NCBI GenBank assembly: GCA_016793165.1 | Contig: JAEULA010000013.1 | Location: 205,323-269,322, forward strand | Reading direction: 5' to 3' | DNA length: 64,000 nucleotides | Source: Alphaproteobacteria bacterium | GTDB lineage: Bacteria > Pseudomonadota > Alphaproteobacteria > CACIAM-22H2 | Part shown: one piece after another, positions 9,147-19,319 of the stretch | Numbering within the stretch: position 1 is the first letter of the stretch | Layout: each line of letters starts with the position of its first letter | The notes under the pieces: model-generated | Seen by the model: the letters and a program-made list of their open reading frames with translations, nothing else | Told to the model about the DNA's origin: nothing | Database searches by the model: none | Made by a program: the position numbers and the translations under genes

Positions 9147-9583
9147 ACGCGTCCGCCAGCGACGACCTCGCCGCGATGGCCCGGTCGCTGCGGCGCGGCC
9201 GCATATGGCTGGCCGCTTCGCTGGCGGGGCTCGCGGCGGCGGCCGCGATGGCGACCACGGGCGCCCCGACGCCCGGCCGACTCGTCGTCCTCGCCGGCAG
9301 CTTCGCGGCCGGGCTCCACGGCCTGTGGCTCGGTCTGCGCGTCGCCTTCGATGCGCCGATCTTCGCGCGCTGGGCGCGCGATGCGGCCGCCGGGACGCTC
9401 GACCTCGCCGCCTTCGACGCCGAGATGATCCGCAGGCGGCTCATGCCTGCGGCCAAGGCGGGGCGCAGCCTCGCCGCGCGCATCGCCGGGGCGACCGGGC
9501 TGCGGCGCCGGCAGGCCGTGATGCTCGCGGTCCAGGCGGCGCTGCTGGCGCTCGCCGGCGCGATGCGGATACTGCACGCATGA
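9143..9583 (+). CDS. Small membrane protein of unknown function in the ynb-type operon
   Basis: I do not recognise a family. The product has 146 residues with two hydrophobic segments at about 21-38 and 45-66, a charged middle (FARWARDAAAGTLDL) and a third hydrophobic stretch near the C-terminus (AVMLAVQAALLALAGAM). The chosen start is GTG 9143, which overlaps the ynbD stop as GTGA; ATG 9176 in frame is the alternative. Its end overlaps the ATG of the acyltransferase gene. Being coupled on both sides argues that it is a real and functional member of the lipid operon, possibly a partner of a membrane enzyme. E. coli ynbABCD has no counterpart that I know. Confidence 0.75.
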   Translation: MNASASDDLAAMARSLRRGRIWLAASLAGLAAAAAMATTGAPTPGRLVVLAGSFAAGLHGLWLGLRVAFDAPIFARWARDAAAGTLDLAAFDAEMIRRRLMPAAKAGRSLAARIAGATGLRRRQAVMLAVQAALLALAGAMRILHA

Positions 9584-10212
9584 TGCGCCGCCTCGTCGCC
9601 GTCGCCGTGATCGCGCTCGCCCGTCTGGTTACGGCGGTGCGCGGCGCCTGGGTTGGATGCGGCCCCGACCCGTCGCGCCCGCGCGTGTATTTCGCCAACC
9701 ACCGCAGCCACGGCGACTTCGTCCTCGTCTGGACGGTGATGCCGCCGCCGCTGCGCCGCGTCGCGCGCCCCGTCGCGGCGGCGGACTACTGGCAGAGCGG
9801 CAGGCTCCGGCCCTTCGTCGCGCGCGCGGTGTTCAACGCCGTGCTGATCGAGCGCGGGACGGCGCTCGCCGAGGGCGACCCGATCGGACGCATGACCGCG
9901 GCCCTCGAGGCCGGCGAGTCGCTGATCCTGTTTCCCGAGGGCACGCGCAACACGACCGAGGAGCCGTTGCTCAGCTTCAAGAGCGGCCTCTACCATCTCG
10001 CCAAGGCCCGGCCCGACACCGAGTTCGTTCCGGTGTGGATCGAGAATCTCCACCGCGTCATGCCCAAGGGCGAGCTCCTGCCCGTGCCGCTGCTCTGCTC
10101 GGTGACCTTCGGCGTGCCGCTCACGCTCGCGGCCGGCGAGAACCGCGGCGGCTTCACCCAACGCGCCCGCGCGGCCCTGCTCGACCTGGGCCGCAGCCGC
10201 GCGGCGCTCTGA
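9580..10212 (+). CDS. 1-acyl-glycerol-3-phosphate acyltransferase family protein (PlsC-like)
   Basis: A 210-residue acyltransferase of the PlsC/LPLAT superfamily. The catalytic H-x4-D motif is seen as NHRSHGD (His41, Asp46), and the glycerol-phosphate binding motif as FPEGTR at 118-123. A single N-terminal hydrophobic stretch probably anchors it to the membrane. Start is ATGATG at 9580, overlapping the previous stop. It expands the ynb-type operon with an acyl-transfer step: together with the cytidylyltransferase and CDP-alcohol transferase this gives most steps of a glycerolipid route. Whether it is a second PlsC or acts on another acceptor is unknown. Confidence 0.87.
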   Translation: MMRRLVAVAVIALARLVTAVRGAWVGCGPDPSRPRVYFANHRSHGDFVLVWTVMPPPLRRVARPVAAADYWQSGRLRPFVARAVFNAVLIERGTALAEGDPIGRMTAALEAGESLILFPEGTRNTTEEPLLSFKSGLYHLAKARPDTEFVPVWIENLHRVMPKGELLPVPLLCSVTFGVPLTLAAGENRGGFTQRARAALLDLGRSRAAL

Positions 10213-10225
10213 ATCGAGACCTCCC

Positions 10226-11200
10226 ATGGCCCTCGCCGACACCGTCTCCGCCCTCGGCACCGCCGCCTTCTCCGGCGTCGGCGCCGTCTTCACCGGCATC
10301 GGCGGCGTCCTGGTCGTCGCCTCGGCGATCGGCGCCGTCCTGCAGTGGCGCTCCGGCGGCCGGCCGAGCCCGGTGATCGAGAACCTCAACGCGCGGATCA
10401 AGGCGTGGTGGGTGATGGTCGCGCTGATCGGCCTCGCCTTCCTGTTCGGCAAGACGGGCGTGATCGTGCTGTTCGCGCTCGTCTCGTTCACGGCGCTGCG
10501 CGAGTTCCTCACGATCACTACGACGCGGCGCGGCGACCACCTCGCGCTGTTCGCGGCCTTCTTCGTCTTCCTCCCGGCGCAATACGTCCTGATCGCGATC
10601 GACTGGTACGGCCTCTACTCGATCTTCATCCCGATCTACGCCTTCCTCGTGATGCCCATCGTCGCGACGCTGCGCCCGGACACCACGCGCTTCCTCGAGC
10701 GCATCGCCGAGGTGCAATGGGCGCTGATGGTGTGCGTCTTCTGCCTCTCGCACGTGCCGGCGCTGATGACGCTGGTGATTCCCGGCTTCGAGGGGCGCAA
10801 CCTGCTGCTGATCGCCTTCCTCGTCATCGTCGTGCAGTCGAGCGACGTGCTGCAATACGTCTGGGGCAAGCTCGTCGGGCGCACAAAGATCGCGCCGACC
10901 CTGTCGCCCTCGAAGACGATCGAGGGATTCGTGGGCGGCGTGCTGTCGGCGACCGGCCTGGGCGCGGCGCTGTGGTGGATCACGCCCTTCGCGCCCTGGC
11001 AGGCGGGGCTCGTCGCCTTCCTGATCGCCCTGATGGGCTTTTTCGGCGGCCTGGTGATGTCGGCGATCAAGCGCGACCGCGGCATCAAGGATTGGGGCGC
11101 CATGATCGCGGGCCATGGCGGAATGATCGACCGGGTCGACTCGGTGATCTTCTCGGCCCCGATCTTCTTCCACGTGCTCCGCTATTGGTGGACGGACTGA
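10226..11200 (+). CDS. ynbB: Phosphatidate cytidylyltransferase family protein, YnbB/CdsA-like
   Basis: Polytopic membrane protein of 324 residues that should convert a phosphatidic acid and CTP into a CDP-activated lipid. The CdsA signature is visible at about 279-300: SAIKRDRGIKDWG followed by GHGGMIDRVDS, including the conserved K-R-x4-K-D and D-R-x-D. It lies 13 bases after the acyltransferase gene and ends the lipid operon, facing the convergent DUF1489 gene. The order here is A, C, D, unknown, acyltransferase, B, unlike E. coli ynbABCD. The housekeeping CdsA is probably encoded elsewhere. Confidence 0.88.
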   Translation: MALADTVSALGTAAFSGVGAVFTGIGGVLVVASAIGAVLQWRSGGRPSPVIENLNARIKAWWVMVALIGLAFLFGKTGVIVLFALVSFTALREFLTITTTRRGDHLALFAAFFVFLPAQYVLIAIDWYGLYSIFIPIYAFLVMPIVATLRPDTTRFLERIAEVQWALMVCVFCLSHVPALMTLVIPGFEGRNLLLIAFLVIVVQSSDVLQYVWGKLVGRTKIAPTLSPSKTIEGFVGGVLSATGLGAALWWITPFAPWQAGLVAFLIALMGFFGGLVMSAIKRDRGIKDWGAMIAGHGGMIDRVDSVIFSAPIFFHVLRYWWTD

Positions 11201-11219
11201 CGCGTGGCTTCGCGTCCGC

Positions 11220-11657
11220 TCAGAGCAGGCCGAGCGCGCGCAGCTCCTCGAGCATCTTCGGCGGCATGCGCGCGATGTCGGCGCTGGCGTCGCCGAGGTC
11301 GGCGGGCGCCTCCTTGGGGTCGAGATAGCGCCAGCCCTGGAAGGGCCGCATCGGCCTGGGCATGGTGCGCACGAGCTTGCGGTCCAGGGCCAGCACCGCG
11401 CAGGCGGTCCCGTCGTCCATGCGCCCCGCCTCGATGGCCTTGAGGCGCTGGCGCACGCGGATCACCCCCTTGATCACCCAGTAGAGCGAGCCGCCGTCGA
11501 CGAGCTCGTCGACGCGCTTGGGCATCATCCGCGTCCGGTGGATGCACAGATGCCGCTCGCCGCGCGCCTTGCGCTGCGCGGCGCGCTTCTTCTGCCAGGC
11601 GGCGAGGTCGTCGATGTCGTCGACGCCGACGCAGAGCTTCACGAGGTTGATCGTCAT
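11220..11657 (-). CDS. DUF1489 family protein
   Basis: A 145-residue protein matching what I know of DUF1489: it starts MTINLVKLCVGVDDIDDL, has HRTRMMPKRVDELVDGGSLY and WVIKGVIRVRQRL in the middle, and PFQGWRYLDPKEAPADL near the end. The family is widespread in alphaproteobacteria and has no established function. ATG 11657 is chosen because the family begins at this Met-x-(I/L)-x-L-(V/I)-K-L sequence; upstream codons are low-complexity. Convergent with the lipid operon, 19 bases apart. Confidence 0.9.
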   Translation of the reverse strand: MTINLVKLCVGVDDIDDLAAWQKKRAAQRKARGERHLCIHRTRMMPKRVDELVDGGSLYWVIKGVIRVRQRLKAIEAGRMDDGTACAVLALDRKLVRTMPRPMRPFQGWRYLDPKEAPADLGDASADIARMPPKMLEELRALGLL

Positions 11658-11703
11658 CGCCCCGACTATAGAGGGCGGGGCGCGCGAGGAAAGCGCGGGT
11701 GCG

Positions 11704-12213
11704 TCAGCCTCGCGACCGCGACGTCGCTTCCGGCGCGCCGGCGCCGCGACGCTCGGGGCGATCCAGCCCCTTGGGCTTGCGCCGCCTCCGGCAGGGCCCG
11801 ACATAGCCGGCGGTCCGGATGAAGCGGCGGGGCCGCAGGACCATCTCCTCGAGCCGCTCGCGCAGGGCGGTGACCGACGCGGGACGCGCGATCACTTCGG
11901 TGACGCCGGCATCGCGCGCCGCCTGGATCGCCGCATTATCGGGCGTGACGACCAGCAGGACAGGGGTCTCCTGCACGCTGCCGCGGGTCTTCCAGCGCAG
12001 CACGTGCAGGAACTCGAGCGCGCCGCGGGCCTCGTCGTCGATCAGGATCGCGTCGACGCGGTCGTCGCGCAGCCGCGCGATCGCCTCCGGCATGTCGGCG
12101 GCGAGGCGCACCGAGGCGATGCCCGCACGCTGCGCGAGGTCGCGCAGCGCGGCGCGGCCGTCGAGGCGTTCGTCGAAGACGAGGAGCGTGAGCCGGGTGG
12201 GATCGAAGGGCAC
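11704..12213 (-). CDS. Response-regulator receiver-like protein
   Basis: A 169-residue single-domain receiver. Acidic pair Asp14-Glu15, putative phosphoacceptor Asp59 in AILIDDEARG, and Thr90 in LLVVT are present, but the invariant Lys of the switch region is Arg110 (VIARPAS). The C-terminus carries RRFIRTAGYVGPCRRRR, a basic tail seen in a group of alphaproteobacterial receivers, then a disordered basic end. It is divergent from the histidine kinase gene at 12374, with about 160 bases between them. Output is unclear: no DNA-binding or enzymatic domain. Arg for Lys may alter phosphorylation signalling. Confidence 0.78.
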   Translation of the reverse strand: MPFDPTRLTLLVFDERLDGRAALRDLAQRAGIASVRLAADMPEAIARLRDDRVDAILIDDEARGALEFLHVLRWKTRGSVQETPVLLVVTPDNAAIQAARDAGVTEVIARPASVTALRERLEEMVLRPRRFIRTAGYVGPCRRRRKPKGLDRPERRGAGAPEATSRSRG

Positions 12214-12358
12214 GGGTGCAGCGGGTCGGGAGGATCAACGCTTGGCACCCATGCGCTAACACAGGCTGAAGAATCGGCTCCACTGCACGCGGAGCGTGCA
12301 GAACCTCCGAGCGATTAAGGGCCGGTTAACGTCTCGATCCGACTATCCGAGCGGATCC

Positions 12359-12364
12359 GAGGAA
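12359..12364 (+). promoter_or_regulatory. Ribosome binding site deciding a TTG start
   Basis: GAGGAA lies 9 bases before TTG 12374. The only longer candidate, GTG 12296, has GGAG only one base away, which is not a usable spacing. This favours the TTG start for the histidine kinase. Confidence 0.55.
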
Positions 12365-12373
12365 CCGCTGCCA

Positions 12374-14464
12374 TTGGAACAGGCGCTCGCCAGCGATCGG
12401 AAACTCCGCGTCTACGCCATGTCCCTGGGACTGGCGCTCGCGGTGGCCTCCGGAATCATCGGCTGGACCTTCGTCAAGGACCGCGACGACCACCTCGCCC
12501 TGCATCGGCAGCGCGCGAGCGACTCCGTGTCGACCCTGGCGCGTTATACCGCGATCGAGCTCAACGTCATCGACCGGGCGATCTCGCGCCTCGTCGCGGA
12601 CGTCGCCGCCGAGCCCGGGCTGCTCGCCGCCCGCGATCTCCTCGAGGAACATCTCCGCCGTGTCGGCAGCGGCAGCAATCCCGCGGTCGGCTACGGCATC
12701 GCCGACGCGGACGGCCGCGTGGTCGCCATGGCGAGCGGCATCCCGCCCGGAACCGTCATCTCGGTCGCCGACCGCCCCACGTTCGCTCGCCATCGCGACC
12801 AGCGCGAGCCGGGACCGATCCTGTCGGATCCGTATCTGAGCAAGCCCAGCGGCCTGAAGATCTTCACGGTCACACGCCGCATCGAGGACGCCAGCGGCAG
12901 GTTCCTCGGCATGGCCGCGGCGACGATCCAGAGCGAGCTGCTGTTCGACGTCCTGGCCGGAATCGGCCGGTCGGCCGGCACGCGGCTCGTGATCGCGCGC
13001 AGCGACGGCATCATCCTGGCCTGCGTGCCCACCTGCGTCCTCGGCGCCGACATCTCGGACCGGCCGGCCATCCGCGCGGTGCGCGCCGGCCAGCGCAGCG
13101 GCGTCACGACCGGGGTCGCCCCGCTCGAGGGCGTCAAGGTGCTGTCCGCCTTCCAGGCCGTCGACGGTCATCCGCTCATCGCCATCTCCGCGACCCCGGA
13201 GGCGCAGCTGATCGCGGAATGGCGGACCGATGCCACGATCCACATGATGGTCAGCGGCGGGCTGCTGGCGCTCGTGTTCCTGGGCGCGCTCCTGCATTAC
13301 CGCATGCTGCGCCGCCAGTTCGCGGCCGAGCACGGGCTCCGCCGCTCGTCGGAGAAGCTCCTGCGCACCAGCATCGAGAGCCTTCGGTCGGGCTTCGCGG
13401 TGTTCGACGGGGAATCGCGCCTGCAGCTGTGGAACCGGCGCTACGTCGAGATGTTCCCCTACGTGCGCGATGTCGTGCGCCCCGGGGTCCCGATCCGCGC
13501 CCTGGCCGAAGCCGCGATCGAGCGACGCGATCCCGATCTTGCGCCGGCAAAGCGCGAGGCGCTGATCGCGCGGCTCTGCGAGCTCCCCGGGCCGCCGGGA
13601 AAGAGCCGACGCTGGGCCGAGTCCCGGGACCGGACGATCGAGGTCTCCGACAGCGTCACCGCCGACGGCATGATCGTCGTCGTGTACCACGACATCACCG
13701 CGCGCGAGCGGCAGGAGGCCGATCTGCGACGTGCGCTGCACGCCGAACGCGAGATGAACGCCCAGCAGCGCCGGTTCGTCGCGGTCGTCAGCCACGAGTT
13801 CCGCACCCCGCTCACGGTCATCGACGGAGCGGCCCAGCTGATCGATTCGCTCCTGCCGGACGGCGTCCCGCCCACCGTCCGGGCGCGGACCGCGCGCGTG
13901 CGCAAGGCGGTGCGCCAGATGGTCGAGCTGATCGACCGCATCCTCGGCAGCGCGCGATTCGCCGAGGGCCGCGTCACGCGCAACGACGAGACGATCGACA
14001 TCCGGAGTCTCGTGCAGGACGTCTGCGATCGACAGGGCTCCATCAGCCCGGATTTCCAGATCACGGTGACGAGCGACGGCCAGCCCCCGATGCTCGTCGG
14101 CGATCCGCGGCTGATCGAGCAGATCGTCGCCAATCTCGTCTCCAATGCCGTCAAGTACTCGGGCCGATCGACCTCGGTCGCGATCCACATCCATGCCGAC
14201 GATGCCGAGATCGCGATCGCGATCCGTGACTTCGGCGTGGGCATCGCCGAGAGCGAGATCTCGAAACTGTTCACCCGCTTCTATCGGGCCAAAACGTCGC
14301 AGGGCATTGCGGGGACCGGCCTCGGCCTACACCTGTCTCGCGACCTCGTCGCCATGCACGGGGGCCGAATCGACGTCTCCAGCGAACTCGGCAAGGGCTC
14401 GACATTCACCGTGCGGCTTCCCCGCCGCACCATCACGAACGACCAGCAGAGGACGGCGGCATGA
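12374..14464 (+). CDS. Hybrid-sensing histidine kinase with Cache-like and PAS domains
   Basis: Membrane sensor kinase of 696 residues. Membrane helix 1 at about 14-33, a large periplasmic region 40-288 with the look of a double Cache sensor (AVGYGIADADGRVVAM, PGTVISVADRPTF), helix 2 at about 289-309, a PAS-like domain about 325-430 (SGFAVFDGESRLQLWNRRY), HisKA with VSHEFRTP and phosphoacceptor His near 473, and an HATPase domain with N-box NLVSNAVKYSG, G1 DFGVGIAE and G2 GTGLGLHLS. The TTG start is preferred on its ribosome site; GTG 12296 would add 26 residues. Its stop overlaps the downstream receiver gene, its likely partner. Ligand unknown. Confidence 0.88.
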   Translation: MEQALASDRKLRVYAMSLGLALAVASGIIGWTFVKDRDDHLALHRQRASDSVSTLARYTAIELNVIDRAISRLVADVAAEPGLLAARDLLEEHLRRVGSGSNPAVGYGIADADGRVVAMASGIPPGTVISVADRPTFARHRDQREPGPILSDPYLSKPSGLKIFTVTRRIEDASGRFLGMAAATIQSELLFDVLAGIGRSAGTRLVIARSDGIILACVPTCVLGADISDRPAIRAVRAGQRSGVTTGVAPLEGVKVLSAFQAVDGHPLIAISATPEAQLIAEWRTDATIHMMVSGGLLALVFLGALLHYRMLRRQFAAEHGLRRSSEKLLRTSIESLRSGFAVFDGESRLQLWNRRYVEMFPYVRDVVRPGVPIRALAEAAIERRDPDLAPAKREALIARLCELPGPPGKSRRWAESRDRTIEVSDSVTADGMIVVVYHDITARERQEADLRRALHAEREMNAQQRRFVAVVSHEFRTPLTVIDGAAQLIDSLLPDGVPPTVRARTARVRKAVRQMVELIDRILGSARFAEGRVTRNDETIDIRSLVQDVCDRQGSISPDFQITVTSDGQPPMLVGDPRLIEQIVANLVSNAVKYSGRSTSVAIHIHADDAEIAIAIRDFGVGIAESEISKLFTRFYRAKTSQGIAGTGLGLHLSRDLVAMHGGRIDVSSELGKGSTFTVRLPRRTITNDQQRTAA

Positions 14465-14847
14465 CAGCGACCGCGAAGCATATTCTCGTGATCGAGGACG
14501 AGGAGGCGATCCGGGAGGACCTGGAGGAGGTCCTGCGCCTCAAGGGCTACTCCGTCGCCTCGGCGCCGGACGGGATGGACGGCCTGCGCCAGATCTCGGC
14601 GCGCAGGCCCGACCTGGTCCTCTGCGACCGGCTGATGCCCGGACTGACCGGCAGCGAACTGCTCACCGAGTTGCGCGCCAGCCGGCCTGATCTCGCCGGC
14701 ATGCCCTTCGTCTTCCTGACCGCGCTCGCCGACAGCGCGGACCTGCGCGAGGTCGAGCACCTCCAGCCCAGCGCCTACATCTCCAAGCCCGTCGACTACG
14801 CGACGCTGGTCGAGAGGATCAACCAGCTGCTCGCGGCGCCGCGCTGA
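14461..14847 (+). CDS. Response regulator, single receiver domain
   Basis: A 128-residue stand-alone receiver with all marks of an active one: acidic cluster EDE at 12-14, phosphoacceptor Asp56 in VLCDRLMP, Thr87 in FLTA and Lys109 in ISKP. Its ATG overlaps the stop of the histidine kinase gene (ATGA), so the two are made together and it is the most probable phosphorylation partner. With no output domain it must act by protein contact or as a phosphorelay intermediate. Confidence 0.9.
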   Translation: MTATAKHILVIEDEEAIREDLEEVLRLKGYSVASAPDGMDGLRQISARRPDLVLCDRLMPGLTGSELLTELRASRPDLAGMPFVFLTALADSADLREVEHLQPSAYISKPVDYATLVERINQLLAAPR

Positions 14848-14852
14848 GATTC

Positions 14853-14869
14853 GCCGGCCGCGCGCCGGC
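14853..14869. terminator. Hairpin between convergent genes
   Basis: GCCGGC-CGCGC-GCCGGC forms a 6-base stem with a 5-base loop between the receiver gene and the convergent M48 gene; another GCCGGC follows at 14873. There is no T-run, so this is only a candidate bidirectional terminator. Confidence 0.3.
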
Positions 14870-14886
14870 CTTGCCGGCGACGCGGG

Positions 14887-17259
14887 TCAGCGGCCCACGA
14901 GCGCACCGCCCGCCGCGCGCCGTGCCCGCCGTACCAGGCGCCAGTTCAGCAGGTCGGCGGGCAGCACCCAGAACGATCCCGCGATGTCGAGTCGTGCGAG
15001 CGCATCCGCGACCTCGCCGGCGAGACGCGGCCGACGACGGCGGCTGAACCACGCGAAGCGCGCGACCACGACGAACACCGGCATCTCGGGCCGATGGCGC
15101 ACGACCTTGCGCACGAGCCAGGCGCGACGGAGGGCGGGCTCGGCCGCGAGGACCGAGCGCACCGCCTCGAGCGCATCCGCCGCGAGACCGTGCGCAGCGA
15201 ACGCGGAACGGCCATCGAGCCCGGCGCGCTCCGCCGCGGCCTCGTCGCGCTCCGCGTAAGCCGCCGCGCCGCGGACCCGGAACGGTTCGGCCTCGCGGGC
15301 GCGACCGCGCGCCATCAGGAAGCCGTAGGCGAGCTCGCACCCCGGGATCACCGCCTCCGGATCCAGCGCCATCGCCGCGTCGAGATCGGCCAGGCCCGCG
15401 TCGTCGGCATTCGAGAGCCGCAGCCGCCCGCGGGCGAACAACGCCGGCGCATGGCGCGGCGAGTCCGTGATCAGGGCCTCGAGCAGCGGCAGCGCCGCCG
15501 GGCCGCCCAGGACACGCTCGGTCAGGACCGCGCGCGTCCACGCCTGTTGCGGATCGAGCGGCCCACCCAGGGCCGCCGCCTCCAGCGCCTCGAGCTCGGC
15601 CTTCTCCGCCACGGCAGCCGCATGCGCCGCCTCCCACGAGGCCGCCACGCCGCGTCTCCACGCGTCGTCGAACTCCTGCAGCAGCAGCGGAAGGCGGTCG
15701 CCCAGCAGCGCCTCCGCGGCGCTGCGCACCGACGACTCGGGCACCCGCGCCGATTGCCCGAGTGCGCCGATGCGGTCGCCGATCGATGGGTGGGTATCGT
15801 CCAGGCCGGTCCGCCGTGCCAGCGCCGCATCCAGATGCTGCCGTGCCGGGATCGGCGCCACGCCGGTGCGCAGCGCCGCCGCGATCGACCGGAACGCGTA
15901 CGGCGGCTCGGCGGCAAGGCGGGCAGACGCGCCGATCTCGGGCCACAACGTGGCGTCGACATGGCGATCGAGGATGGCGACGCGCGCCAGCGCGTCCGCG
16001 ACGACCCGCGGGCTCGTCGCCGCGGCCGCCAGGCGATCGGCCGCGAACTCGTTGGCGCGGGCGAGGACGAACGAATAGGCGTTGAACCATGGCGCATACC
16101 AGTCGAAGAACCGCCTGAACACGATGGCGCCCCAGCGCGCCCGGCGCGCCAGGTCGATCGCGAGGCGCGACCAAGTCCGGCGCACGCGATAGACCCAAGC
16201 GGCCAGGCGCCCATGCGCGCCGGCGAGGTGACCGTATTCGTGGGCGATCACCGCCTCGAACTCGGCCGGAGGCAGGCCGAGCAGCAGGGGCAGGCCGATG
16301 ATCAGCGTGTTGCGCGGCCAGCCGAACACGCCCAGGCGCGGCCGCTGCACGATCGCGGCGTTGAACGCCTCCACCACGCGCACGTCGTGAAGTCGCGGGC
16401 CGCGCAGGCTCGCGCGCAGGCGGTCGAGCATGGCGAACAGCGCCGGCGCCTCCGCCCGGCTCAACACCCGCCCCTTCACCGGCGGCACCGAGACCCACAG
16501 CGCGCGCAGCACGATGCCGGCCAGGGCAACGAGCGGGAACACCAGCTTGATCAGGACGCCGGCGCGCGCGGCGATCGCGAGCCAGACGCCGACGACGGTC
16601 GTCGCCGCCGCAGCCACGAAGATCGCACCGAGGAAGAGGTAGCCGATCCCCGCATAGGCGATGACGCGCCGGCGATAGGACGCGGGATCCGCCGCCGCTT
16701 CGCGCTCGAGGCGCTCGACCATCGGCGCGTAGCGCGGCTCGACGCGCAGCATCGCGGGATGCAGGTCGAAGGGCTCAGCGGCCGGCGTCGGCCGCAGCAG
16801 CTCGTGCCGGCGATGCGCGACGATCCAGTAGATGAAGGCCGCGAAGGCGACCGTGACGATGTAGTGCCACGGCAGCACCACCTCGCCGAGCCGGACGAAC
16901 GGCTGGTCGTCGTACCAGCGCTTGGTGACGTACGGCTCGTCGAGCGTGCCCGTCGCGACGACCCCGAGCGTCCCGCCTGTTCGCCGCAGTTCCGGGCCGT
17001 CCTTGTCGTCGACGCGTACGCTCTTCATCGACGGCTCGTCGGGCAGCCAGCCCAGCGCCCGGACCTCGCGCGGCCACCGCGAAACCTCGACGATCCGCTC
17101 GACCCGCATCGTCACCACCGCATCGGGGTCGACATCCCGGACCACCCGCGCCGTGTCATGGCCGACCTGGGCGGCCAAGCCGCCGAAGACGACCGAGCCG
17201 ACGAGAAGCAGGACCGGGCCGATGCGCCAGCGCAGCAGCGCCCGCAGCAGCGCGCTCAT
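14887..17259 (-). CDS. M48 family zinc metallopeptidase, membrane bound
   Basis: A 790-residue protein with an N-terminal signal anchor (ALLRWRIGPVLLLVGSVVFGG), a helix around VLPWHYIVTVAFAAFIYWIV, two more helices before the catalytic region, and the zinc site AVIAHEYGHLAGAHG (H-E-x2-H). A second helical stretch with ANEFAADRLAA supplies the third zinc-ligand Glu typical of M48. The long C-terminal half is helical and contains TPR-like sequence (MALDPEAVIPGCELAYGFL). Start is ATG 17259 (MSALLRALL); the frame continues upstream as low-complexity basic sequence. Last gene of the probable liu operon, 25 bases after liuD. Substrate unknown; membrane protein quality control is a plausible role. 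Confidence 0.85.
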   Translation of the reverse strand: MSALLRALLRWRIGPVLLLVGSVVFGGLAAQVGHDTARVVRDVDPDAVVTMRVERIVEVSRWPREVRALGWLPDEPSMKSVRVDDKDGPELRRTGGTLGVVATGTLDEPYVTKRWYDDQPFVRLGEVVLPWHYIVTVAFAAFIYWIVAHRRHELLRPTPAAEPFDLHPAMLRVEPRYAPMVERLEREAAADPASYRRRVIAYAGIGYLFLGAIFVAAAATTVVGVWLAIAARAGVLIKLVFPLVALAGIVLRALWVSVPPVKGRVLSRAEAPALFAMLDRLRASLRGPRLHDVRVVEAFNAAIVQRPRLGVFGWPRNTLIIGLPLLLGLPPAEFEAVIAHEYGHLAGAHGRLAAWVYRVRRTWSRLAIDLARRARWGAIVFRRFFDWYAPWFNAYSFVLARANEFAADRLAAAATSPRVVADALARVAILDRHVDATLWPEIGASARLAAEPPYAFRSIAAALRTGVAPIPARQHLDAALARRTGLDDTHPSIGDRIGALGQSARVPESSVRSAAEALLGDRLPLLLQEFDDAWRRGVAASWEAAHAAAVAEKAELEALEAAALGGPLDPQQAWTRAVLTERVLGGPAALPLLEALITDSPRHAPALFARGRLRLSNADDAGLADLDAAMALDPEAVIPGCELAYGFLMARGRAREAEPFRVRGAAAYAERDEAAAERAGLDGRSAFAAHGLAADALEAVRSVLAAEPALRRAWLVRKVVRHRPEMPVFVVVARFAWFSRRRRPRLAGEVADALARLDIAGSFWVLPADLLNWRLVRRARRAAGGALVGR

Positions 17260-17284
17260 CGCCCCGTCCCGCCGCCCTTCATGG

Positions 17285-19312
<2,028 letters not shown>

Positions 19313-19319
19313 CGGCGCC

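Noticed and set aside
12241..12258. TGGCACCCATGCGC as a sigma-54 site before the kinase gene
   Set aside because: The -12 half does not match TTGC and the spacing is wrong.
12296..12373. GTG 12296 as start of the histidine kinase
   Set aside because: Its only upstream purine run is one base away; TTG 12374 has GAGGAA at 9 bases. Kept as an alternative.
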